A stretch of DNA of 64,000 bases. Source: Xylocopa sonorina (lineage: Eukaryota; Arthropoda; Insecta; Hymenoptera; Apidae). Positions 28,501 to 40,011 of this stretch are shown one piece after another. The DNA is taken from NCBI RefSeq assembly GCF_050948175.1, contig NC_135200.1:13073001-13137000 (forward strand), read 5' to 3'. The position numbers and the translations under genes are program-made. Within the stretch, counting starts at the first letter, position 1. Each line of letters opens with the position of its first letter. The notes below the pieces were generated by a model. That model was not told the origin of the DNA and searched no databases. It was given only the letters and a program-made list of their open reading frames with translations.

Positions 28501-30643
28501 AGTGCATTTGCATTCATTTGCCGTGAACTTCCTTTGTACGTAATGGAAGTCCACCGTGCCGGTGTAATTTCAAAGTTACACCGACGGTGATTTAAATAAC
28601 AGAACTCTCTATTCGAGCGTCCCCCTCTCCCTCTTGTAATCGCTGAATTCATCGAGAGATGATATCCTCTGGTCCCGTTGCAGCTTTCACGGTCGATGGT
28701 AACGTTCGATGATCTTAACGTTCTCCACGTTGAACGACTTCTTCGCGAAGTCACGAATCCTCGAACTTCGCCAGGTTCTCCAGCGAGGCAACGATCGCGC
28801 TCGTCCATCGTCGCCTGATTTTCCGGGGCGTTCAACAGCCGGAATCCGCGTCCGGCAACCGGCGAAATTACGTCGCGCCAGGGAAAATTTAATTGCGGCC
28901 TCCCAGCTCCCATATTCCTGCTGTTAATTCGTCGATCGAGCGGCCCCGTTCCTCGGTTAATATCGTCCGCTCGAACGGATTCGAAATTTAGCTGTCCGAG
29001 GTTCTTCTCCCATCGTGATCCCTGAAACCACCGCTAAATTATGTATCCTCCAGGCTGAAATGTTCGATTGCGGTCTACCATCCCGCTCGAACGTACGCGA
29101 GTTACTGTTTTTCCCACGAGAAATTCTTTGAAATCTCTGAAGCCACGGTGCTCCGATATTCCCTGGCAAACCGGTTAACTAGGAAGATCTGGCTGTACAA
29201 AGTATCTCGAGGAAGACAATTGATCCCGTCGCACGGAATCGCGCTTCGATTCCACGCGGAGCGTCCTTTTGTAACGAAACTGCTCGAAGAGCAGGGCTGG
29301 AGGGAACGCGCGCGTTGAAGTTTCCAGGTAGTTCTACTCGAGAAGCTAGCAACTTCTTTATGATAACGAGCCAGCATCCCCAGTCGTGCGACGGAACGCG
29401 TCGCTTTATCGTCCATTGTTCCTCAGGTGTTTCGCGCTCGAGGCGACAACAGTCATCGAGGGAAATCGACGCTGTTCGACTCTCCTGGAACGAAAGTTGC
29501 CCGATTACGGGCGAACCTCGCGAAGCGTTAAGACGCGTTGGAATTCGGTGAAAAGTCGTCGGTAGTGGAACTAGCTCGACGCTGGAGTTGCGCGAGAAGT
29601 TTCGAACTCTGTAATCTTCGTAGCTAATCGCCGCGATGGACCAACTCGGTACCGCGTCTCACAATTATTAGCCCATCCAGCGAGCAAAGTCGGTTTCCGT
29701 CTGCAGCGGTTATCGGGCGAGCGAAGCCACGAGTTCGCTCGGCTCGTAAGGGAACCGAGAACTGGTTTCCACTTACGCGATGACCTAATAGAATCGTGCA
29801 ACTATGCGAGCACCACGGTTCACCGAAAGAAACGCGTTCCACGCGCCAGAGGCGTAGAAAAAGATTTGCGTGCACGGAGTCGAGATCGGTGGATTATGGC
29901 GTCGCGGTCGGACGATTAACAGGGGAATCGTAATTGTTCCTGCCCGTTTCGCAACCGAACGGTAACTGGTTGAAATTGCGGAGGAAGCAAGACAGATGGA
30001 CGTGGTTTTCTAATTAGCGTCGGTTCTCGTATTCTCTTCTCTTCCGAAGCTACTTCTTCCGCGCGTCGAGCGCTATTTTTTCGCTCGTTTCGCGAACGAG
30101 CACGCTCCCGTCGACGGCCCTCGGTTCGGATTGATCCATCAATAGTCATAGAATCCCGTCATAATTGCGTGCGCGCGCGTGGAGAGATCGTTCAGAATTT
30201 ATGCCTGCGCGTAATATAGCGACCTGGACACCAATTACAGGGGTTAATGGCGCCGTTCTGGTTAAACTAGTTAGATCCGCGCGATATTCGCCCCGTGGAA
30301 ACGCATCCAGCGATTCACTTGGCCGTGCGTACCCGACCGCGAGGACACCGTTCGCGAGGGCCACCCTCACGGTTTCGAGTGGTCTGCCCGTTCGAGAACG
30401 CGAACAATTCATTGCCGGTGGAACGTGATTTTCGTTTAATTTTCGTGCCGACTGTGAAGTGACCGACCAAGCGGGCCGCGCAGCTTTTTCAGCTGTCCAC
30501 ACCCCCCCGCGCACCCTTTTAGCGTTTATTAACTTTGCCAAGCTTTTACCATAATTTCGCGTCCGTATCGGAATGATTGCAGCGCGCGACGCGCGGCCAG
30601 GGAGATGCGAAGCGGAGGGAAGGAATCGAAAGCGACCGATGAA

Positions 30644-30661
30644 AGAGAGAGAGAGAGAGAG
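30644..30661. repeat. GA dinucleotide microsatellite
   Basis: GA repeat of about 18 bp running into an A-rich tail. Confidence 0.85.
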
Positions 30662-32461
30662 AAAGAAAAAAAGAGGCACATCGGTATAATATCGCGAGTA
30701 AATTGGCAAAGTTTGGCGATCTTGGAAGCTGCATCCGGAATTTACTCGGTACCACCGCGGTTATATTTGCCTCTCCAATTACGTTATTCGCCCGATAAAA
30801 AGTTCACTCAAGACCGCCGCGCTCCTCGATAGTTTCCAAGTTATCGACGAAGCAAGGGGCTCGAGGCTCGTATCTCGCGATACAACTTCAACCTTAACCG
30901 CCGTAAAAAAGAGGGGCCTATCTCTCTGGCTGCGAGGCTCGAACGTCGAAAGGTGGTCGCGGTCGGATCGAAGAACGCGGACCGCCTCCCTCTCGCCAGG
31001 CACTCCGGATGGCTCACCCGAAATCTCTCATTCCTACGCGTCGGCATTCGAAAGCTGGATCGCGCGGTGCATAGGTCGGAAAACACGTGGACGATTCGAG
31101 GGAGCCATGTGCAACGGGGTTGCAACGCGGAGCTGCGCGAATTCCGGCCGCGCGCGTTCTCCAGTTTCCTCCCACTGCACCGGTCGGTTAATCGGCCGCC
31201 GCCAGCGTCCCTCGGACTAGCATTCGCCGGCGAGCGTCTGCGCGGCTCGCCTGGCTCTTTGCCGGCACGCGGACGGGATCGCGATTTTAAAACCGTACCT
31301 ACGCATCGCCGCCAGTCGACGCGGAATACTTTGCTCGAACGGTTCCTCCGCGGCGTCGTTACGCGCGACGGTTGTGCGCGTCACTCGCGATCACCAGGAC
31401 CGATCGAACGCGCACTGAAGAGGACCGAGAAGACGGACGAAGAGGATCGGAAGATGAGTATCACACGTTTGACAGACACGAAACGAGGGCCACGATACCG
31501 CACGATGCTTGTCTGCGTGAATAGTGGTAAACTGGGCCAGGCAGCAAGTGTAAACACGGGATCGAGGGGTGCGCGGTGGTCAGGCCGTATCAGAATTGCG
31601 CATGGAACGGAACTGAAGCCGCGATCGAAGGATCGTCGAGGAGAATCGGGAGAGAAGCGAGAGAGACCAGCGGCCGTAATACCGAACGCATTGGCACGAG
31701 GCTGGGAGTCTCTCGGGCGGCCCCTCGGGGGTGAACCACGATCGACGCTCATGTGTACCTCGGCCGCTTCGCTTCGCCTATTTTTCGCCTAATTCTCGCG
31801 CGCGCGTCTATCGCGTCCTTCCGACAAAAGAGGCATCGATCAAGGCTCGTAAAACTTGGACGACGTTTGGCACTGAAGCCACCCCCTCTCGATGCAGTCT
31901 GTTCTTCCGCTTCTTCTTCCTCCTCACTGTTTCGTTACCCCGACACGCGGTCAGGTGCGCGCGCGCACACCGCTTTATTCTGATTCACCACCTGAACCCT
32001 CTCGTCGCACCCGCTTCTCTTCGTCACTCGCTGCGATTGCATTAACCGCCGGCCGCCTCTTTTGCCGCCTGTTTTCCAGCTTCCGCGCTCAACTATTGGC
32101 AACGCGCGATCTTTTCTGCACGTCTTCTCCACTCTGTACACTTATCCGCGTACCTACCCCGGTCTTAACCAGAGAACATTATCGTTATCGCAACCTTCTC
32201 ACCCTTTGCGTTTCCGCTCTTCACTGTTTCATCCTCCATTCTCTCTGTCTCTATCCCTTTCTTCATCTCTGTCTACCTCGAATAGGAAGGACATCGTTGG
32301 AATCGCGGTCACTGTAAAAAGGCAGCTCTTTCTCGCACCTCTTTCTTGCACGCGTCCACACGGGCTATTCATCGCGACAGAGAGGCACGAAACAGGTCGA
32401 CGAAAATCCGCATCGTACCCGAGCACAGACGATGCGTCATTCTTCTTTTTCGTTCGCGCAG

Positions 32462-32525
32462 GATGCGTCAGTTCTGTCCTGGATCTCGCCATCGTCCGGA
32501 GGTCGACGAAAGTTCATCGAGAAAG
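32462..32525 (+). other. Candidate internal exon of the downstream coiled-coil gene
   Basis: A strong pyrimidine tract and acceptor (ttcttctttttcgttcgcgcag, AG at 32460-32461) is followed 64 bp later by the donor aaag|gtacga (boundary 32525/32526). Read with two bases completing an upstream codon, the segment encodes about 20 residues beginning CVSSVLDLAIVRRS. It ends with two bases of a codon, exactly the phase needed by the exon at 40012, whose first base completes a codon. The phase match supports membership of that gene. However, all three frames are open and the segment is short, so it could be chance. Confidence 0.25.
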
Positions 32526-33011
32526 GTACGATCGTTTCTCCCATCGTTCGACACGCTCTCGTTCGTCGATTAACGATTCGGTGAAAAAAAAAGGCTGTCG
32601 CGCGGAAGAAAGACACCGGCGGATTGACTTCTTTATTCGCGCGTACCAACGTACAACGCCAGCGGGGGTAATTGCGAAACCCTGTACGGGAGGGTCGACG
32701 CTTCCGCGCGTCGCCTCCAGCCCCGTTCGTTTTACATCCACCGCAGCCACCGCCGCCATTAATCTTCGCGACCTTTCCCGCGCTATTACTCGCGAAAAAG
32801 GAAACAAACGCCACGGGCGAAAGTATTTAATGACCTACAAGTTGCCAGCTTCGTCGAGAGTAACGACGATTCTCCGCCGATAAACGATGGAAATTGGACG
32901 GTCCGTTTCGTCGAGATCGAAACCGACCTCTCCTGCCTCTGTCTTCCACGTCCTTTCGGTTTCTTCGCTGGCTTGGAACTCCCCTGAAATCCTTATCGTT
33001 AACTACCTTTT

Positions 33012-33030
33012 CCCTCTCTCTCTCTCTCTC
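33012..33030. repeat. CT dinucleotide microsatellite
   Basis: CT repeat of about 19 bp. It leads into tgtctctcgtgacag at 33046, an acceptor-like site with no exon I can support after it. Confidence 0.85.
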
Positions 33031-33918
33031 TGTCTCTCGTGACAGAAAGGTTACCACGCGGGATCACCCGTTAGGATTCCGTTAAGGCCACTGACACTCG
33101 GCGTTCGCCGTGTCGGTGGCTCTGCGCCGCCGCGGATAATCGATTTCCGGAGAAACGATCCCGATTTCGCGGTGAGGTCCGCGAATCCGCCGCTTTCTTG
33201 AACGCCTTCGGTGAATTATCCGCGAAAGACGGAGCGTTCCACGTTTCTTATCCCGATAAATCCGTTCTCCCGAGCACAGGACGATGATAAAAGAGAGCCA
33301 GAGCCGCGCTTTCCACGACGATCCCGTGAAAAGTGACGCGTTCTCGAGGGACGCGGAGGGAAAGTTGCGCGATTAGCCGAAGAAACCGCGGCCGCTCGAT
33401 GAAATTAGAGGGATTAAGAAGGAAGCGTCTGGTGGCAGGCTTAATAGATGCAAGTATTTTCCACCGGAGAGCCTCTCAGGAACGATTAAGCGAGGGAAAC
33501 GGGAATTTAAATTGGCGAAGGATCGAAGGAAGACTATTAATACACTTCAAAGACCGCAGCTCCTCGGCAATTTCAACTCGTCTACTCCTTTTTCATCGTT
33601 GGCCCTCGCGCTTGACGCGAGCCCTTCTTCTTTCGACGCCACCGTCTCCCCATGTGATTTTTCATCCCGTCCATGTAACGAATTATTCCACGATTTAGAG
33701 AATTGATATCGGTTGAACGCGATTCCTGGTCGTGACTCGTGTTCGCCTCGTGAATCGAGGGCTGTTTATTTAACCGCAGCTGGAGAACAGATGTCGGACG
33801 AGAAACAGACGGACCGAATTTTCCACCGCCCACGATGACCGTGCGTTATTGATTTCTCGTGCTTGCGAACAGCGAGCAATAATTGATAGATCGCGTTCGA
33901 AATACATACATACGCTCC

Positions 33919-33976
33919 GACTATATTATGGTTGGTGGTGCATTAACAGAGACCTGCCACTGAAGCCGCTATAGTC
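33919..33976 (+). ncRNA. Possible short hairpin (pre-miRNA-like), unconfirmed
   Basis: The 7-base arms gactata (33919-33925) and tatagtc (33970-33976) are exact inverse complements. Between them the segments around ggtt and ggtggtg pair with cactgaagcc on the other side through G-U pairs, a small internal loop and a two-base bulge. That leaves a loop of about 14 bases. Size and shape are near those of an insect pre-miRNA, but I recognise no known mature miRNA in it and I have no folding energy. It may be a chance hairpin. Confidence 0.12.
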
Positions 33977-36900
33977 GCGCCAGGGACTCGGCTCGGGTTA
34001 TCGACAACGCGATACTACTCTTAACGAAGGTCGCTGCTTCGACGTAAAGTATCGTCGACGAGTTTATAAAAAAACTGTTCCAACAGACGTGAAATTCACT
34101 TCGTCGGCTGGTATCGATTATTTTGCTCGTCCCGCGGCAGTCGTTGGTAATTAAATTATAATTAACACGCTCGCCCGGAGAGAATGATTACGAGATACTG
34201 CCGGAAATGTTGATTGATACCTTTCCACGCGTTTCTCGCGGAAACGCGCGAACCAGCCGGAATAACTCGCGCTCGTTTTCCTGTTCCGCGCAACTTGCGC
34301 CAGAAACCTTTCTCGTCTACGAGCCGTTAATTTCACGGATTGATTTCAACTCGCGCTTCCATCCGTCTTATCGCGGATATATTTTATCCGTCACGCGTAC
34401 AACAATCGCTTCCGATTGCCCGAAATATCCCTCGAATCTCGTGGGTATTTCGAACGCGCGACATCGAGCAGGCTCTATCAAGAATGAAAATTAACCGTCG
34501 AGGTTTGGATAATTAACCCGTCAGGGATATTCGCTAATGATGCTCCGTAATTCATCCCCTCCTCTCGAACGTGACAGTTCGAAGAGTCGAGAATCATTTT
34601 AAAATTCATCTAAACTTCGTAGCGAAATTTTCTAAAACATAAAACGTTGTTACGACTCACAATCGTCGTGCGCTATTAGTCGTGGAACACTGTTAGTACA
34701 CCAGTGACGTTAGCTTCGCTCGATTTGGTCATCGTTTCCGATCGACTGGATAACGTGCAGCGGGGGTTCTGTTCATAGAACTTTCCGTTGGAAGACGGTG
34801 GCCTCGAGCCAGCAGAAGTTGAAGAACAAAGGGGGGAGAGGTAGCGTAAGGATCGATCAAAGTGGCGAATCGTCGAATAATCAAAGACGCGAACCGAGTA
34901 CGTAGACATCGTTTTTCCTTCGCGTCGCGTCTCGATATCTGTAATCAGGATAATGGGCATCGGTACTGCGGCGCGATCGCGTTCAACAGCAACGTCCGAG
35001 TGGTTCTCGAGGAGCGTTTCCGGCGCGCGTGGTTGCAACCCTCGAAAATTACGCAAAATTTTCGCGATCGAGTCTAGGTAATTGTTCCACCGAGGATGGT
35101 GCGGTTTCTAGCAATTACCGGCTGTAAAAGATATTTTCGAGGACGATCCAATATCGACGCGTAACTCCGTCCGCGGAACGTTCTGATCGATGTTTGGTTT
35201 ACGTTTGTCCGTGCAATTTGCGCCGTACGGTACGAACGGGGAAACTTTTAATCTCGCGAGCCTCCGCGCGGTTACGCGCGCCCGATCGAATCATCGATTC
35301 GTCGAGGTTATTCGGATTAATGGCTCTCTCTATCTCTAAACCGCGTGAACCTTCGACGCGGAGCCAGCTGCGAAGTCGGCTAAAACGTTTCAGCTGCGTC
35401 TCGACTACGCGCGAACCATACCCGACCTTCCCAGCTGCATAATTTACCCGTTTTAACGCGCGTCCAAGTAGCTCGCGCCACGGCATCGTCGTTGACTAAT
35501 TAACCACCTTAATTGCATCGACGGCCGCTTAAAAATACGTGACCCAGATACGAACAGAGGGGAGGAGCGTTTCGTTTCCTTGAACAAACTCGATGGAGGA
35601 TTCGTGTCGGTCCTTCAACGAGCCAACAAAACGGATGCGACTTCTTAATAAACGGGAAGAACCGCGCGAGGCGCCTTCGGTTCGTTCGTTACTCGTGTCG
35701 CCGGTGAATTAAAAGAATTCCACCCCGTTCGCGAGCTCGCAGCAACGCGTGGGCGGTATATCAGTGGCACGAGGCCGCGCTATCACTCGTTCCGCGAGAA
35801 TTATGCAACGCTCGAGTTGCACCGTCTACCCGGAGTAATTTATCGGTCCAGCAGCAGCTGGTTATTTTCGCGATACGCCTGTTTCCTCGGCCATTCTCAT
35901 CGCACCCCCGAGCAATCGCGATTTATGCGCCACCTCAGGATGCGCTTCGATCGCGCGGGATTCGTTGCCCTCGCCAATTTCGTTGGCCACGTATAAATCT
36001 CGGAACCGTTGGATTTTAAATATTGCAAATCGATGCGATCCTGGTATTATATAATATATTATAGTATAGAAAAAGAAGTTTAACGCGACGAGAAGCGCTC
36101 CGGTGGATTTAAGGGACGTCCATTCATCCATAATCTTGTTACCGTTTCCAATAGACAAGATCCGAATATATCGCGCAAAGTTTGCGGCGATTTAATACCT
36201 CGTGATGGCACGACGCGTCGAAGCGGTTGGTGATTATTTTCATGGCACGTCGACGCTACTGTTCGCCTACCTGAGAAATTGCATTCACCGTCCCCCTTGT
36301 GGATATTATAATTTTTGATTGACCGGGACATAATTTCCGCTCCGCTCTCTCCTCGGTTCGAACGGAAGCGCTCGTCGTTCGGCGAGCTTCTGTCTGGTAA
36401 ATAAGTTGCCCGTCGACGAGCATTAACTTCGTCTCCGCTTCGTGGACGTCTATCTTTGGCGTGGTTGATTTTTTTGGTTAACGTCAAGTTCGTTTATTTT
36501 CGTCTCTTCGAGGCGTCTCTCTCGGGAATTAGCGAGGCAAGATCGAGAAATTGGCAAAACTCGCTGCTGAAATTCGGTTCGATTCGGTCGCGAGAACGAA
36601 ATTTCGAGCCGCTCGTGAGAATGAGGGAGCGCGCCGATTCCCGTGGTAGCTCGAGAGCAATGATCGCGGATAATGTCGGGCCGATCGAAAAATTCGCGAG
36701 CCTAGACAGCGACTTAATACCATCTGCGGTCGGGAAACACCCATTCGACTACCCTTTACAACCACCACCTGTCACTCTAATATATCTTCCGCTGGCTGCG
36801 GTGCGCCTACGTCTACGTTATCAGTGGATAGCCAGGTGATGAATCGCGCCAGCCCACGAACCGAACCCGTACCCGAAGAAATCGACAATCGTGTATTAAA

Positions 36901-39900
36901 TTATTCGCTCGAAACCGCTCGAGTGCTCTCTTTCTCCTTTTTTCCCGCACGCCGCCGCGCTTTCCCGTATCGTATTCCTCGAGTGCCTTTGATCGATCGA
37001 CACTTTTCGTCGGCTTTGAGAGACCCGCGAGAGCCGCGTTTCCAATGGGAACATTTTCGCGGCGGTTCTCGAGAGAGCGAGAGTATCGATCATCGAGGAA
37101 GTTTCGTTGCTTGTTTTAAATTATTCGACGCGATGCCAACGAAACGGCGGAACTTTACACTGAGTTCACTCGTTAATATCTAATCGCGGACGAGAGCCAA
37201 ACTAACGCGAGACCATATTCTGTAAAACCGAGTTCAGTTATTATACGTGCATTACCTTAGGCGCTCCTTCTTTACTCTCCAAGATGGCGTGTGCGTATAA
37301 ACGAGTCCCGCGGAACCGTACAATCGACTCGGCACGCTTCGTTATATTTTCATAAGCGAGATTTTTACGAGAAAAGTGTAATCGCTGTTGTTCTACTCTG
37401 TTAAATAATAGATGCGTTACGCTGGCTCTCGGGTGCCATAAACGGAACCGAGCGATTCTCTTGAACGCTCCTTCCAAATATCCACGCACCACCGAAGGAA
37501 ACCCGCAATTTTGAAACGAACACGGAGCATTGAAAATATTTGCAACGTCGCGCAAATGGCGTGCAGCAAAAACGCAGAGAAGACTCGCAGCGAAATTGCA
37601 TAAATTCGAAGGGGGTAAAAAAAGGCATTAGAGGATAAAGGGGGGTAGAGAAAGAGAGGGCTGTCGTATCAGCCGGTCATTATCAAGATCGCAGCTGACA
37701 GTGACTTAGACCCCGTATGGTTTCACCGTGCAACCCTTCCCCCTTTCGCGCCACCTGAAGGCAATTCCAAAGGCGGCGGCGGCGGCGGCTGGTGCGCGAC
37801 CGTTCCGCCATCGCGATCGTTCGTTCCGCAGCTGGAAAGAACCGAGGCCCCTTTTCGCGAACGAAACGCGCGGGCCCCGTTCGCATCGCGTTGTCAATCG
37901 TAATTGCGCGCGATTCCCGAGGAGTCGTAAACGAACGAGTCCGCGAGGCTCGTAAAACTCCGCCGGGAGAATTCGCGCGACGCACGCGAGGACACCCGCC
38001 GACAGGGTTCGAGTTATGCCGAGCTCGTTTCGCCACCTTCCTCCGAGCGGTTCCTGCTAGCCGATGCTCGTCGAAAGAATCGCGTCCAGATGACTGGGTC
38101 GCTCGAATATTCCTACGAACAGAGCAGATTTCGTTCGGTTCGAAGACACTCCGTCGGATTACCGATGTTATTTAATTAATTAACGACCCGCGAGGATTTC
38201 TGCAGTCTGTTAAACGAACAAAATTCGGTACGTACCGGATTCTGGCAAAAGCAGCTCGCGTTCGATTCGACAGGGTTCGTTTGTGAATTCCTAAGCGGCC
38301 CAATTACTGCGAACCGTTCATGGACTCGCGCGGCATATTTGCCTAGAATTATCACCGGTGCTGTTCCATCCTCAGAGGCAATCGAAGAGATCACCCTTTG
38401 GTTAAATATTGCGCGAATAATTATTCCGTCCATTACCCTAATTTGGTAGCTGCAGTATCTATGTGGATCGCACCGCAGGGGACGTTTAAGAATACGCCAA
38501 GTGGAGAGGCCGTTTAAGGAACAAGCGTGACTGTAAATGGAGTAACGGACGGAGGGTGGCGGCGCGAGCCCCTTCATTTTTCTTGGTGAACGTCCACCTG
38601 CACTAGCGAACGCAAAGGAAACATCAGCCGCATTGAGTGACTCACTCACGGTGACTCATGCATAATTTATTTAAACTGGATTAACGAACGGCCGTGGGGG
38701 GTGTCGCGCGAACGGAGAACAACGGTTTTCATAAATACGCCGCGATGGCGTTATGCAAATACCGTCTAAAATTGTAAACGAAACGTTACCGCGTCGATAT
38801 TCCCCGCTCGAAATCATCGCGCGCGTGCACCACCGTAAATCTCGCGTATGAATGCTCGAATAAAGCGGTGGGACCTGGCGTTCGCTCGCATTTAAATTTC
38901 CGCCAGGTAGATCGCGTACTATTAACCCCTCCGCCGGCTCCTGCGGGAACGAATTTCGCCTGGTCCAATGGCATCGCGCGGAATTCGCGTGAAATTTCCG
39001 TGCGTCGCCAGGATGTATTAAATTAGGAAATCCGAGTGCGAATTAATTATCGCGGCGGTTTATCGCTCGATCGCGAAAGACTTGTGCAGAGACGCGAACG
39101 AACAGCGCATTGCAATCGATAATGTCGACTGTGAAAAAAGAAAATGGAGGCTAGCAGCAGTCTCCTCTGATTCGACGATTTTAAGGAAGCGAGTCCATTC
39201 GATGAAAATCGAGTATCCACGGTAGTAAATCCGTGTCCGCAAGAATTTTAAGAACCGTTCGGCTAAGATTTTTCTGCCTAACAATAGGACTGGGTTTCGT
39301 AGGAAGGATTAATAGTTGCGAGGAGTAGCGTCGCGCATAAATCAGCGGTAAGAAAGGGGTTCGCAATGAACGATATCCACGATTCGGGTGGATGGGAAAT
39401 TTACGAGGTGACTCGGTGTCGCGACGACGCGAACGGAAGTTCCGCCGAATCGTCGGTAGACATTGAATACGCTCGGTTTGCCGCGACGAAAGCGCGTTGG
39501 TCGCGGCTGGTCGTTGCGGTTCTTATTAAGTTTCACAGCGATCGCGGTGGTACCAGCGAGTAAAACGACCATCGAGTTAGGATTGTGGACTCGCTTTCGA
39601 GCGACAGCCTCGTTCGTTCGATTTCGCATCGAGCGGGTCGCGAGAATGAAGGCGACGGTTTTCCTCGATCGCGGGGCGTCGTAAATCGTCGATTATGTAA
39701 ACTAGCAATTTCAGGATGAGAAACGTCGAATCTCCGAGCTACGTCGCGTCTAACGCGAATACAAGCTTTTACTGGCTACGCTTCAAAGTACCCACCCCAT
39801 TCTTCCGGCGATCGCGTTCCATTCGGGGTTGCGAGACCCCCTCGGCCACGTATCGCGAATCGATCACGCGGAGGCGAACCGTTTCTCCGCGTCGCTTGAA

Positions 39901-40011
39901 ACGACCCACGTTCCGTTCTCAGCACGCAAAAATATCGGTCCCAGTTACGTGCGAACGAATAATAACCAAGGGAGCTTAAAGTAACGACGTCGAATCAATT
40001 TCTGATTGCAG

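Larger units (their letters stand above)
20869..40011. other. Gene-free CpG-rich stretch, probably the second half of a long intron
   Basis: Similar in base composition to the preceding stretch. No protein family is recognisable in any frame. It contains an AT run (22494-22514), GA (30644-30661) and CT (33012-33030) microsatellites, a candidate exon at 32462-32525, a minus-strand exon-like segment at 26937-27140 and a possible hairpin at 33919-33976. The long open frames near 31-33 kb on both strands have no recognisable domains and overlap one another, so they are treated as chance frames. Confidence 0.45.

Noticed and set aside
30953..31792. 279-codon plus-strand open frame
   Set aside because: It starts inside CpG-rich DNA, overlaps long open frames on the other strand, is Arg/Ser-rich as expected of random CpG-rich codons, and has no recognisable domain.
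32062..32883. 273-codon plus-strand open frame
   Set aside because: Same CpG-driven openness; it contains simple CT-rich sequence and overlaps minus-strand frames of similar length.
39366..39407. ATG followed by 14 codons and a gag|gtgact donor (MNDIHDSGGWEIYE)
   Set aside because: The exon would end in phase 0 and cannot join the 40012 exon, which needs two leading bases; no promoter signal is seen.
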